Shown piece after piece: positions 1 to 13,919 of a stretch of 64,000 nucleotides of DNA. The translations under genes and the position numbers were made by a program. Origin of the DNA: Nipponacmea schrenckii. Lineage: Eukaryota; Mollusca; Gastropoda; Lottiidae. The first letter of the stretch is position 1. Each line of letters starts with the position of its first letter. Location: NCBI GenBank assembly GCA_030562195.1, contig CM060199.1:34616338-34680337 (forward strand). The letters are read 5' to 3'. The notes under the pieces are model-generated. The model did no database searches and was not told where the DNA came from. It saw only the letters and a program-made list of their open reading frames with translations.

Positions 1-3000
1 ATTCATTGATATTCCATATTCAGTTATGATTAAATCAGTGGATCATTCAAATTTTAGGCAATGTTATGTTGATATTATTATTTAATTAGTGTTATGCTTT
101 ACCTGGTTCTCGTACGTTGCAAGAATTTAATCGTTATCTACAACACTGACTGTCGAATACTAGTGGCTAACCTAAGTAGGATTACGCAAAAGTTACGGTT
201 CCTGTTAACATTGTTTTCTCATTAATGATCGCCATGTTTTCAAACGAGTACATGTATATACATTGTACTTTTAGTGTGAATGCGATATGCTATATGTTAT
301 TTAGCATGCTTGTATACTCGCTATCTTTTGATCACATGATACACACATTTTTAACACATTCTTCCTTGTTCTTTCAACTTTTAATTACAGTCTGCTTAAC
401 GTAAGTTAGTAGCAAAGTCAGTCTGATTATTAAAAAGGCTCGAATCACAGTAATACCATATAGCATATCAAATTTTCTGTTTGGATTTACTTAACATCTT
501 TCCGAAGAACGACAACTCCTGACGACGAATTTGTGCCAGGCAACCAATCACGAATTCTACATAAACGAAGGATAGACTTTTCCAAAACCTTGTTAATATT
601 TCAAATATTAATATTAAAGACCGCCCTTAGGTACCGTGGGTAAAACATCTTCTTAAGGAGAAGAAAAATTAGAATGCCTGTGCTTGAACTTCCGAAAGTC
701 GGTCTGGTGTCGACTTGCACCACTAATACCTAATACCAGGATTGTTTAGGTTACGCTGCTATAATACAAGACCGTAATATCAATAAAAATTGTACGTGAC
801 AGACTCACAGACGGTACAATCTGAAAGTGGTGTGAATCATATAAATCGTTGTGCCATTGTAAATTGGGAGAATGTTGATTTGTAATGCTAGTTAGAAGAT
901 GGTAGTTTGAATCAGAGACTAATGATCTACAATATCCTAATCTGATTTCACATATCGACAAAATTCTAAAATGGTTCATTGGTATTTCTTTGATCTTAGT
1001 GAATCTATTACTTAATATGTCTTAGAGAGTTAATCATCTCGACACATAGATTACAGAAATTGGATTTTTCCTTGTGCCTTTTTACATTTTTTATCAAAAG
1101 AAAAGTGATGATGAATATACCATTCGTGGATAAAGAGACGCCGTTACTGAATATCTGCACGTTTGTCTTTGAGTTTTTCTTAACTGTTTTAAATTGTTGT
1201 GAAGATACAAATTTAAGATTTGAAAATCAACACAGTTTTTATCTGTTACATCAAAACGGACTAGGCGACCTTTTCACCTCCCTTCCTTATACTTCGCATA
1301 GTTCAGCTTGAAAATACACCAAAATCTCGTAAGATTTCGTGGGGTTACACAAGTGTAATTTTAAAGTGAAGCGTTTCGTTTCTTATGACAGAAAACAAAT
1401 CATTTTAATGTGGAAATTTAAACTATCTGATTTCTATCGACAAAAGATAAGACTTTACCAAGTTGTTTTCTACTTCTTATAAAATATTCCACTCCTTTAC
1501 TTGATGACTCCTGATTGTACGTTCGTTCTTAAATAAATTGTGCCAACACGTACCTTCATATTGATGTACGGTGAAAGATCAAAATGGCTGAAGAAATTCT
1601 GTTTCTATAGTGTGAAATAAAACATCTGACTGACAAAGCAAGAGCAATATTTTGAATCAGATCTGACCAGAATCATATGAAACTGTTCCAAATTTAAAGG
1701 GTTGAAAAGAGTTTACTTTTTTCCTTTATCTGGTTGGTCTTTGTCTCTACAGAGTTGTCTGAACTTTACGGTCATTACCAACACTTACAGTAATATGATA
1801 ATATTGCATATTATGTTGATTATTATTGTTAAAATACGGTTGAACTATTATTTATTTAATGTACTTATACATTCACAAATGGTCGACAAGGCTCGAATAT
1901 TACTACTAGCCAACACATAATTAGGGCCAAAGTGATTTGCTCCGTCTCCATTCGAGACATTGTGACAAAATTACAGATTGACGAGTTATCGGTGTAAGAT
2001 GAGGTCAGAAAGGTTAAATGCAATCAATTATAATGTAATTACTTATTCACCCAACTTAATTATACAACAGGTTATTAGGATATAAATAACTTTTTTAATA
2101 TCAAATTCAAACAATTTACTTATAATAACACATAATAAACGCTCAAAAAACAAAAGAAAAATAAAATGATGAGTTATGAAAATTTAGAATTCCAAATGTC
2201 ACCAAATCGTTTTTGTCTGGCTACTATGTTAATTTCGATTGCGTTGTGAAAGTCAAGATTTACGTCGTATAAAAGTTCGGCGAGTACACCTCAGCGTTGT
2301 TACCAAAATGTGTCCCTTCTGGACTTATTGTTTTTTTTATATTTTTCTTAACACATTGCCATACCAGAGAGCACAGAGGCAGTCATATATTTGATAATAT
2401 TACAGAAAATCATAGATAAATCATTAAGGCAACTATATAAAATAAACTCTCTTGGGTGCCTTCAGACAATTTTCTGAATATTCGCCTTCTTAATTTCTTT
2501 TGTCTGTATCCAGACTAGTCTAGATCATCATGGTCACCTACTTCTTAAGCAAGATTGGCACTTGATAAGCATTCAAAGATAAAACAAATTCCAACTGAAT
2601 TATTTAAATTGACAAACTTAAGGTAATATGTTTCCTTTGGCCGAATTCAAGCCGTCATCAAACACTCTTTTTTATTGTATTAACGTCATTCCAAATTAAG
2701 TACAAAAACTTTTTTTTACATGTTTTATGTTTACTTCATTTGCACTGTCTTATTTTAATTGTTAAATACCTTTGCAGTGAAAGACACCCTACATCATAAT
2801 AGATTATGTGGACACAGATACCTAAATTACCAAACTGTAAAGAGATAATAGGTCTAAGAATGAACATAAAATTTGAAATTTTAAGCTTGGCCAATAAGAG
2901 CTCTATTTATCAGTACATATACCTGATGCCATAAAAAAAAGATAAATAAATAAATATCCAAAAATAAATGAGTAATTATCCATAGAGATGTATTTTATTG

Positions 3001-4933
3001 TTAACAAACGCTTAATAAATTGATTAAGCGTTTTTACAAAATGACTTTGTTTGTGAGATTTTTGTGAGGGATGATTATGTTTCTTTATGACAACAGGTAA
3101 GTTCACTGATGAATATATACTCATATTGACCATTCTTAAGAACTCAAATTTTATGTTCATGTTAAGAGGCAGTATCCCTTTAATGTTTTGTGTTTGTATG
3201 TCGGATTTTAAGTTCTTGAAAATCTTGTGTCTCAAAATAAATGACCCAATCTAGGCCAATATAGTAAATTGTAAATGGATCTGTTTTACTTCTTGGACTA
3301 TTAGAGTAATTGGACTGCTTGTAAATTGATCATAATAATAGTAAAAAGTTAGTTGTAAAATACAGAAAAATTGATCTCGACAAAGTGAATTGAATGATGA
3401 TTTATGAGTTTAGTGGCAAATTTTATGATTATTTTATTTTGATATGTTATTATAAATCATGCAGTTATCTATAAATTTTACATAATATTTTAATACTGAT
3501 TTGAGCAAGATAAATAAATTTTACGACTTCTTAACAAGCGAAAAGATTTGACTTTCAACAAAAAATCGTGCAAAAAGTTTAAATCACATAAAACGGTTTT
3601 TGGTTTTAATGCTTTTTATCATACCCATTTAGGCTTTTCATTCGTGTTTTTGCTTGTTTCTTTTAGTCAATATGAACAAAGAAAAAATGTGGCTTTACAA
3701 AGGGAACTTTTCTTGGATTTGAGATGACATATTAGTGAGAAAGAGAAGTAATCAGTGATAGAAATGCGAGAAAATGAGAATTTCTGTTTTCTAAGTTATG
3801 AACAATTAGATCAACAGCATTATTCTAATCATTATTAACAGGGAATGGAAGAAAGTTGGTGTTAATAAGTTCTCAACTCTATCTCCGCCAAACGATCTAC
3901 TGTCTTTGTTAGTTTTCTATTAGCATTGTCCACAATACTCATAAATACAATCATCTTTCTCTTTTGCATATGTAATCATCTTACTTTCAATAAGTGAACA
4001 CGAGAGTTTCATGAGATCGTACCCTCAATGGTTAGCACTATTTACGCTAAGACGAGTACCACCAACTATTTATGAGCATTGGGAGACAATCTCTTGTTCC
4101 TTAAAGACCTTGGTTAGAAGATCTAATTAACGCTAGTCACAGACTGACAGAACTTCATCAAGTCCATTTTGACAAAGTTGGTAACATAAATCAATGAGTG
4201 GCTTTAAGCCTCTCTTGATCATTGCTCGTGTAATTGGAAACGCCAAATTAATTTTTTATAATGAATATCCCATCGATCAGTTAAACTACATTTAAATAAT
4301 ATAGAACTAAAAAACACAATTAACCGTTCAGATTGCAGCATTAATTGTTCTGATTTTAGGTTAATTTTGATTAATAAAATTTGAGTTCTTATTTCTATTT
4401 TTTATCTTTGTTTCAGCATCTTACATGTTATGTTTTAAGTTATACTAATATAGCATCCAAATATTTTCAAAATTACTGGGGCTTTTGTATTGAACTATAT
4501 GAACCTTGGTATCCATTTAAGATATAATATCATCAGATTGCATCTTCACAGTGGACATTAAATGACCGGAAATTATCTACGGTAAACATAAAAGAGATGG
4601 TGTACTTGATATGATGCAATTTGTTAATCCAGGGCGCAATTTGAAATAACATACTAATGGTTGACTAAAAGAGGTTAATGAGTACAGCTACAAATATATT
4701 TGACAGGCGTTATTAGCCCAAGCAAATGTACACAAGTGTATCGATATTTTTCTTCATTTTAAAGACGGTACTTTATTTTTGTATATATTTTATTTCTTTT
4801 ACCTACATACTTTGTATTTCCCGTTATTGAATGTAGTTATATATCTTATCTGTAACGGAAAGTTTTGTTGCAAATATTGAATTTGTATGATATTTTTGTC
4901 ACTTAAAATAATGAAAGAAATATAATATCTTAC
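1..4933 (-). other. Intron after the first Hox coding exon (continues off the left edge)
   Basis: No homeodomain signature such as WFQNRR was found on the minus strand here, so the homeobox exon should lie left of base 1. The stretch is AT-rich with short chance open frames. The longest, 2903-3235 minus (110 codons), overlaps a sequence that recurs near 42.0 kb and is compositionally biased, so it is not called as a gene. Treating the whole stretch as intron is an inference from the donor at 4933. Confidence 0.55.
3105..3235. repeat. Dispersed repeat remnant shared with 41.99-42.08 kb
   Basis: A 19-base identical run (TATATACTCATATTGACCA) occurs at 3114-3132 and 41996-42014. It is followed in both places by a similar A/T-rich stretch containing AAATTTTAT and, after a gap, CCTTTAA or CCTTAAT. 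The repeated segment lies within the putative Hox intron. The family was not identified; no ends or coding capacity are visible. Confidence 0.4.
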
Positions 4934-4936
4934 CTG
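4928..4936 (-). other. Splice donor ending the Hox coding exon
   Basis: On the minus strand the sequence is CAG|GTAAGA, with the last exon base at 4934 and GT at 4933-4932. It matches the metazoan donor consensus at nearly every position and falls where the protein changes from Ser-rich Hox-like sequence to hydrophobic noncoding-like residues. Confidence 0.8.
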
Positions 4937-5426
4937 GTACAGAACTGTCTGATTGACTACTGGAACAATTCATGTCTCTACCGGGTAAAGGAGCCAAACC
5001 AGGTCCCACATCGGGATAAAAACCACCATTTGTGTAAGATGCTGCATGGCTTGGATTATACATATCGCCATATAAACCCGGATAGTTTCTCATTGGCATA
5101 CTGTTTAAGGTCCCTAATTGTGAGATCTGCATTTGGCGACAGTTATTGAAATAATCACCAGCCCCGGGAAAGGCTGAATTATATGCGGATTTTCCATTCA
5201 CTGGGAACGATGCCCCCAGAGGGAGGTTTGAATAGGAAGACATGGCACATGAATTATGGGCCATAAGTGATGCTTCGTTGGTATAACTTCCCCAACTGCT
5301 TTGTGCTGCTGTGGATAAACCTGATCTTGTGACAGTATCTTGAGCTCCTGGTGATGATGCACTAGTAGGCAATGTTGGGTAAAACGATAGGCTTGGGTGA
5401 GCCAGAATGTTATTCGCCGTTTCCAT
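4934..5426 (-). CDS. Post2: First coding exon of a posterior (Abd-B class) Hox gene, probably Post2; partial gene
   Basis: Seen: ATG at 5426-5424 in a strong context (ACC before, G after), then 164 open codons and one extra base up to a GTAAGA splice donor, so the following intron is phase 1. Reading past the donor reaches a stop at 4899 after ten hydrophobic intron-like residues. The region is clearly richer in G+C than its flanks. Residues 1-20 carry NNILAHPSLSFYPTL, W45 lies in a WGSY stretch, then CRQMQ (96-100), NYPGLYGDMY (114-123), GGFYPDVG (134-141) and a Ser-rich tail (155-162). There is no YPWM hexapeptide and no homeodomain. Family knowledge: Hox proteins often have a Tyr/Ser/Gly-rich N-terminal exon separated by an intron from the homeobox exon, and posterior Hox proteins lack a typical YPWM. 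They are nuclear DNA-binding regulators of posterior patterning. Inference: posterior Hox, Post2 by overall resemblance. Post1 or another homeobox or developmental regulator is not excluded, because the DNA-binding domain is outside the window. Confidence 0.55.
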
Positions 5427-5439
5427 GGTAGATGATCAT
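5410..5439 (-). other. Overlapping upstream ORF at the Hox start
   Basis: An ATG at 5439-5437 lies 13 nt before the Hox ATG, in a different frame. It reads nine codons (MIIYHGNGE) and stops at TAA 5412-5410, inside the Hox coding region. It has G at position -3, a moderate context, while the Hox ATG has the stronger one. If the leader is transcribed as drawn, ribosomes would meet this uORF first, which would be expected to lower Hox translation. Confidence 0.4.
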
Positions 5440-5446
5440 ACCACCT
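5427..5446 (-). other. Short 5' UTR and probable splice acceptor before the Hox start codon
   Basis: Reading the minus strand, TATATTTTCAG ends at 5445 and is followed by an 18-nt leader and then the ATG at 5426. A T-rich stretch ending in CAG so close to the start suggests that the 5' UTR is interrupted by an intron and that the true first exon lies further right. The pyrimidine tract is short, so an unspliced leader remains possible. The best matching donor seen upstream on this strand is at 19495. Confidence 0.45.
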
Positions 5447-7412
5447 GAAAATATATCATAAAATCATGATTATCTTTGCATGATATCCTTTTTGATTTAA
5501 TTTATGGTCTTGTTCAGTTCCGATCTGTTCCATGTTGAATTATGATTTAAATCCATTACATCGAAATATTTAAAATCAGTAATACATCGTCTGTTATCAT
5601 TTCCTCTCATAAGCACCGAATTAAACACCTTCCAAGATACATGTAGTTAAAACAGTAAAGGGAGATGATTCAATGATAACAACTGAAAGTTATCTCTGAA
5701 ACTTGGTAAAGTTACAGTGCATCCAGTCTGATATTAAGCCAATGTTATTGATACAATCTAATCTCTTTAAGTAACACCCTCCCATCATTCTTATATTGTT
5801 ATAAACATCAACATGTGGATTAAACAGCTTATTCAAGAATAAAATCACTGATATCACAGACTACTATGCATTACATATAATAGAGTATAGATCGCGACTA
5901 TATTATACCAGACTTGACTTAAAACATAACAAAGCATGGCAAATGTGTTTAGACGAGGCAGATCGTGTATAAAAAACCAGTAGGAAAATGCCTTCAACAT
6001 TGATTGGAATAACTGTCAGAAATATGATAAATGATACTGATATTTTCTGATAAAATATTATTGTATTAGGTATGCTAATTGAGTCGACATTAGTCTCAAA
6101 GTTACAATACATTGTACGACTACACATGATCTAACTGTCACTACGATTTAGCTCCACTGATCGACTTGTTTCTGTCTCTTACAATAGCTTCCTGATTTAC
6201 ATTCATTGAGTCAAATTTGCCAGTCGGCTTATTTGAAGAGAGATTCTGTGTTCGAATGGCTACACAAATCAATAAAAAATTCTTCTTGTCTTTGATGCAC
6301 TGATAGAAATCGTTGTTTTATGAAGTTTGGCCTCTAACGTCGGTTACCCATATGGAGTGTCATCTTCTAACTGTCAGGGGAGTCATCGAGTCAAGAGTCA
6401 TACGAATTGGGCTAGGAAATTGTCGATTATATCTCTGCACCTGTCAACGAATATAATATTTTGTGGAGGATGTTGGTGTAAAATATTTGTGTATAAAAAT
6501 GCTACAAAATCTCAATAAATAGGCGTAGAAAATCAGGTCTTGAGCATTGTCCATAGAATTTCAGTTCACTGGTCAACAACGTCTATTGAATATTATAATA
6601 ATACAATTAGATATTTTTATTATTTCTTTGCCTGATAACTGATCGTTAGAGACCTATTTTAAAAGTAGGTCAAGCTTTTATTAAATATATTTTGAAAAAT
6701 AATTTCTTGGCGGGTTGGATTAAGCTTCTTCATTTTTTCCCTGTGCTCTCTAAAATTCAATTTCTTGTTTTGAAGTTTTTAGAAACATTGTTTTATGAAT
6801 TATTTTCACATAAACAATAAAATGACAATTATTTGCCTCAGAAACTGTCATTTCTGTCAGTGAAGCTTCGTTTAACAAAACACATATTTCATAATTTGAG
6901 ACAATCTTGTCTTATTAAATATTCAAATGCCTGCAAGCAATGTCGAGATATGCAAATGTTAAACCCTGCATTCATTGTTTCAGTTGTGTACAATTTAATT
7001 TTTACTATACAGTACAGGTGTTACACACCATTAAATCAAATTTTAAGACAAAGCCATTCAATATCAAAAATTAAATCAAATATTTTTTACTTAGTCGCAA
7101 AACAATACACTAGAGTATCTGAGAATATGCACAACACAGAAAAATCTCATACAAGCCATTTTTTTTTAAATTTAGAATTAGAAATATTTAAACAGAAACA
7201 TGTTTTTACTCAAAGTTTCAAATAGCTAATTATATGAAAAAGACAAGACAAGAAAATTGCCATAATTACAATTTATTCTTAAATTTAACAGAAATTATAT
7301 ACATTAATTTTGTTTGATAAATAAGACATTTTCCCTTTTTATTATTTCAATATAAATAATATTCAAATAATACAAAATTAATTCATAAGAAAAATTAAAT
7401 ATTTGACATAAA

Positions 7413-7431
7413 AAATATATATATATATATG
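7413..7431. repeat. AT dinucleotide microsatellite
   Basis: A short uninterrupted run of AT dinucleotides preceded by an A-run. It is a common simple repeat, probably length-polymorphic. Confidence 0.8.
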
Positions 7432-10400
7432 ATTATAAATAGTATATTTAGGAAGGTATATGAAATAACTATAAAATAACCATAAATAATAAGATTAATG
7501 TATATATAACACCTTTTAACAGAAGTCGGTCTATAACTCATACTTTATGGGAATCTATACCTCATAAATATCAACTGATTTTTTCTTTCAATTATTACCT
7601 ATTGATTAAATTAGGATTCCTTATCAAGGTAAGAGAGGAGGTCAAGCCTTAAACAAAATTGATGTTCCATCTTAACATACCTTTTGGCAACTGTATCAAT
7701 GTGTGAAGAACGAACATTGTTCTGGTTTCAGTGTGGTTAGTCTATGCCAAAATACCCGTGTTACAAAATTCAGCCATGCAAACAAGGTAAGTTATGTCTA
7801 TAAACGATGTAAGTGATAAGATGTTATGTTTATGCTAGAATAGAAAGACATTTAGAAGGTTATAACATTTAAATCTACACTATTAAAACTTACTGTAACG
7901 CTGTCCCTCATAACAAACCGCACATCGCTTTTAATTACTTCAAACACATTAAAAACAAATTTATAATTCACTTTATAGTTTTCTTACTACCGATCACAAA
8001 GTATAGTCCGAGTTATCTTGTTCGAGTTTCAAATCAAATCCAACGTTCATAAAAACGGATACGTTGCTCCCTAATGTTTCCCGCTGTTCCATGTGATGAC
8101 ATTCTCCCCGGGTTTAATATCCCTAACAGTGATATCTATGTACCATAATCCATAAAGGTTACAAGTCTATCCGCCCCTAACTGTAGTCATATAATCATAC
8201 ACAGTACATATAGACCGATACAAGCCGCGTTCTCCATTACCCTAGTATTAAATCACGTGATTGATAACATCCAATCATATTGACGTTTACTTGATCTATA
8301 ATATTCTCCGATCTCAACTGACAACGACTATTTTATGGGACTCAAATTGTATCTTCTTCATTTGATACTCATTCTACGTCTTTAGGGTTTCAGTCTTGGG
8401 TTGACAACGAATATTTTTACCTAGAAATGCTATGTCGGTTTTGGCGACCACATACTTTTTATCAAAATTTAGTAAACTCATTAATATTCATGTAAAAATC
8501 AACAGCCAGCCAATCAGTTTTTGTTTTCATTGAATAACCAAATTTATTGACTTTTCTTTTACAATATTTTAAGAGAACACAAACATTAATTTTTAACACT
8601 ATAATATTTCGCTAATAATGAGTTTGTATTTAACGGATAACGGATTTTACAATTCCTTTTTGATAGAGGAAATTGAAATATCATTTAGCAAATTGTTTTT
8701 TCTAAATGATATAATGTCGATCAAGTGAGCTTTTTCCTTAAACATGATCTTCAAAAACTATTGATTTAAAAAATCAGAACAATAGATAGGGTGATCGGAT
8801 ATTCAGGAAATTTCCCCCTTTAAGACAATACGGCATACAAATTAATAGGAAAACATAAATATTGTTCTAAATATATCACACAATATTGAATGAAAGATTT
8901 AAAATGGTATACTGACTGAAATATTTTTTGAATGAGTGATTTTATTCCACATAACATAAAAAAAAAATTACAACCCACCAAAATTGGTTAAGAAGCTGCG
9001 ATTTCAACATAATATAATAAATTACGGTTATGCTTAAATCTATAATATCAAAAGGTTTCAATCTTACAAACATGGAAATATACAAAAATATCGATGCTAA
9101 AGTGGTTTTAGGCAATTTTGCCCGTGCCAATTTTTTCCGATTTGAAAACTAACCATGTCTATAAGCCTTAACAGAAAGTTAATTTAGACCTTACTTAGTA
9201 CACAAATCCAGTAATAAAAGTTTTAAAATTATGAAAATAATAAGTATGAACTTTAACCTAGTGTATTATGAAACTGTAAATAAAACTATAAAATATGAGT
9301 AAACTGAAACGATGAATAAGGTAACGAAATAATATATAAACCATGAAACTCTCATAAACAACCTAACATGACTTGTAACAGCTAATATTATAAAGTTTAG
9401 GAGGTTTAACCTACGGATTTTTGGTTCGGAAAATTATGTAGTAAATTACGACGCACTCCCGAGTTTTTCACACATATTTAGCGAATAAAATACAAGAATT
9501 TTCTACGCGGCTTTTACATTATTGTGGTATTACTATTAATTAACTTTTTATATTAATGTATTTATCTTTATTTATATTATTAAACTTGAAGTTTCAATCT
9601 TTATCAAACAATTATTGTGTATTTTATTCAAGATATATTCAAGATAAGTGAATAAAGATTTTTTAGGGAATAAAATGTTTCTTCTTTTATAAACTGTATC
9701 CAAAAAAAATAACTTGAAGCAATACTTAATTTTCAGCCCTAAATCACAATTTTCTAGTTGGCATCCCGTGTGTCTAATCAAAAAAGATGAAAGGTATTGC
9801 CGACAGGTGAGATACTGTATAAACCCTGTGATTATCGGAGTGTTACATAAATTATTATGCTATTGTATCAAATATGATGATAATATTTACTTGTACAGCA
9901 GTGGTGCATTTATCCTCATATACATCCTTGCTACGGTGACTTGAACTCATCAACCATGATAAAGGCGTCTCAAACCAGTTTTAAGTGTGCTTGTTTGACT
10001 TAGTATATTTTAGAAAAAAGGCAAACCTCAGCAATAATTTATAAAATTCTTATGTTTTCTTGTATATTGGTACTGCATTTCATGGATAGTCACAATCTGG
10101 GGCATGTGATCAATCAATTCATACTGAAAGTGTTTTCTCTACTTGCATTAAAGTAAATAAGATATTTGTTCAAATACTGAAGTGCATAAATAAATTCATT
10201 AATGTAAATACAACCATTAGAAATTAGTGGAATTTTTAACACTCAATCCGATGTGTCATAAAGTTCTTGAAAATAATTATAATCTGAAAAGAGATCCATT
10301 TCTAACTTACAGCGACAGAAATTAAAAATTTCGATTTCAACTTTTAGAAAAACATACAAAAGCGTAAAAAGTATAGAAGATATAGAAATAAAATTGATGA

Positions 10401-13400
10401 AAGCCAGTTATTCTCATAAACAAAAATTATACCGGAATTTAGACTAAGGAAAAGAAGTTATCTCCCTTTGAAAACCGCCATGTTCGATTGACGACTATCC
10501 GACAGAACAATGGTACTTGATTGAAAGGCTACACATCAAATAACAAGATATTTACAGCCAAAAATATATCAAATTAGATTAGATTCCTGATTATCTCGAA
10601 CTTTTCATTCTTGATTTCAGCTTGCTTAACAAGAAATCCCCATTTATAAGATGGCGGTCCTTTTAAACATTGCATCATCATCGACGTAAAACAAACTTTG
10701 TATGAAATTTAATCAGCATAACTGTCAAAAAATGTCGATATATCAAGCTCGAGATCATTATAAGCGTCAGTTTTCAATTCTTCTTAGCATGGCAGCGTTT
10801 CCAATAGAGTTATTTAGATCGTATTAGGTATGCGAAGGAACATTGGTTTCGCGCGGCGAGTTCTTTGATCTTTTCTATATGTCTGTTGGAGAAAGTCGTT
10901 TATGTTTCATGGTAATTGAGAAAGGAGCGAGCAGATAGAGCATGTATTATTCGTCTTTTACTTCATAATGTAACCTCTACATAGAAAGAGAGACCATAAC
11001 GTTTACAAAAGACTTTGGTAAATAAATAAATCCTCGATAAGGTTTAAAGTCGTGTATTTGAATAATAACTACGACACTTGCTTTGATATTTCCTTTTTTT
11101 AAACCTCTCTTATAGTATTGATTCATTATTTCTATTCATCTTAAACGAATATCAAAGATTTCCCTTTTCAATAGATAATTTTGTAGTTTATTTAATCTGA
11201 AGAATGTCGCCAAAAGCCCTTGATACACCGACATTCAATTGGGGCACCTTTAAGGTGAGTAAAATGCAATAGAAGTAGCGTAAAAAATGCACCGAGAAGT
11301 ATGAAGTCCCGGTAAAATAGCTTTTTACAAATTCGGTAAAATATTATATAAAAGTTATCCAGTTATGTGCATAATGACATGCATAATAAAGAATTGTTGG
11401 ATGTTGCTCTTGTTTATCGAAATATTTGACGGTTTCACAGACAACACAACTGATAACATTGCACATTTTCCACTTCTAAATCCTTCATAATGACATTTTT
11501 TTTAATCGAAAACATGTATGAACAAGCAACTGTATTAAGTGTTATTTTGTTTTTCAAAGAATCAATTTGAACTTACCGTTAAGTTGTGTTACTGAAATCA
11601 GCATATCGTTATGGCAAACAATTTCAAAACAATAAGTTTTACTATCATTGTTGAAATATTAGATTATCATAGACTCTATCACCTGTCTACGTTTTATTCC
11701 ACAAGCCCCATGAAACAACATTAAAAATGTCAAGGGTACGCCCCTCAACATCGGAAACAAGGAATGGAGCCAACAACAAAAGAGAAGTATCCGTTCAAGA
11801 TTCATAAAAAGGCAAGGAAAGAGTTTAAATAGAGACGATAAAACGATAAAAGTGAAATATATTGTTCCAGGTTTATTATTGTTCATATATTTTAATCTGA
11901 CTTTATTATATTTTCTTATATTTTTAATAAATGATTGAAAAGAAATGCGCACGTGTGAGTTCTAATAACAAAACTATAAACTAATGAATTTGTTTCAAAC
12001 TGATGAAGTCAACACGTGCTTGTGGGAGTGTCTGAAAAAAAACTTTGCTATCAAATATCAGATTATAATCAATATCAATCATAAACCTTAAATATATGAA
12101 ATAAAAAAAAGTATATAATGTAAATTATAGATTAATTAATCGATGGCTCAAGAAGATTAAGAGGTACCAATCAGCAATCACGTGGTATTGAACCAAGGGA
12201 GCAAATAAGACAAAGTTGTCAAGTTTTATGATGGACATAAAAACCAGTAAAGATTTGTGGTCGTAGTTTTCATCCAAAGGTTAAATGATGACAACTTCTC
12301 ATCATAAACAAGATTCTTTTATATGACAAATAATTGGAAATTATTTATCCAAACTAGAAAACGCATCGAATCGTGCATAATGATGTGCCCTTCAAGCCAA
12401 CCAATTTCAGAAAGATTAAGAGACAATAAGACCATCAATTTCGAAAGATTTTAGTCTCTCCATGTAAATACACTCATCAACCATTCATACATAAAAACAC
12501 AAGTAATACAACTAAACAACATCAAATATGAAACTTTTTCCTTCAATTTATTTACAAAAGATACCTTGCATTAGTTTAAGTATGATTTGGTTCTGACCAC
12601 CAAGAGAAATGTCGCTTGTTTTAGTATGACCAGTAACCATTTGTTCAGTTTGAAAAGAAAACCTCTAACTGTAAATTCTAAATGTACTAACACAGAAGAA
12701 AAAAGACGTACACTAACAGGTAATAAGCTTTAATTTCAACGATTTTTTTCATTCTTCAAAAATCCACGTGTTACATTCACCAGAAGTTTACTGATATTTT
12801 ACGGTATATGAACCACAATGATAATCATAGAATAGGTTTAAACGAATATCAATATTATATCACATTTCCCTTTTTTTCAAATAACCTTTCTACCTTGGCA
12901 CTAATGAGTGCAAACTGATGATTTTAAACATTAGTAATATTTTGTAAGTAGGCCTATATTCTTTAAAAACAAATTATGGACAGCAATATTGGTGGAAAAG
13001 AACTAGTGTAGAAAGTAAACCTTTGCGGTTAAATAAATTTTATGTAGTCTACTTGACGTTGTCATCCCTCCTGCCGCAGATACAGTTGAAAACCACTAGT
13101 ATATGAAAAAAATGCAAATTCGAGAAACTAAATTTTTGGTCAGTTACACTTACAAGTAAGTCAAGTTACCAAATTGTCCGTAAACGTATAATATTAACTG
13201 GTAGTACTATATCTATATCTATGTACATACATTGAATACACGCTGAGCTTTGCTTTCAAACTAGACCAAATTTGTTTTATTAATTACATGTAATGAATAC
13301 TAATACCGTGCCATGGTTACATTTTTAAATATATTGAATATTTATTGAGATATTGCTACATTTTAATTCAAATTATGCCGAATAGATAATTTGTTAAAAT

Positions 13401-13919
13401 ATACATAATGATATTTAGTTCAATATTTGTGGTCTATTATTGGTGTTTTACTTTATATATTCCAGCGTTCTAGCAATTTATTTGCAGTTATTGTCATACA
13501 ACTATTCACACAAAAGCATGTAATCTTGTGTTTTCATAATTTTATAAGCGTTAGGTTTGCTAGTGTGGTATTGTATATCACACTGACGGCATGCAATATG
13601 GCATAATGTATAAGCCATAGCCCGAGGACGATCATCCACCAAGAAGGAAAAGAAGGTAATTGAAGTAATCATCACTTTACAACTGTGTACTAATTAAAGA
13701 GCTGAAACTAATTTCAGATAAATGTTAATCTTAGATGGATTTAACTTTCTTTCACCTAACGTATTATACCTGTCACTTGCAAACACCCTAAATTCAGCCT
13801 TGTTTAGATACTATTGTCAACTTGGTGAACAATGGCTATAATATTTACCCTTAATGACAGAAAAGGCCTGCCCCCTCTTTACACTGACAAGTCCATAAAG
13901 AACAGAGGCTGATCATGCT

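Noticed and set aside
2903..3235. 110-codon minus-strand frame
   Set aside because: Overlaps a dispersed repeat seen again near 42 kb, and has biased Ile/Lys/Asn/Phe content.
1..4898. Search for the homeobox exon within the window
   Set aside because: No WFQNRR-type coding pattern found on the minus strand left of exon 1.
6833..7225. 130-codon plus-strand frame
   Set aside because: Starts with TTG, AT-driven composition, no domain, no splice sites at its ends.
13620..13660. Plus-strand basic stretch RGRSSTKKEKK before a GTAATT
   Set aside because: A stop lies immediately upstream, with no acceptor and a weak donor. Probably chance.
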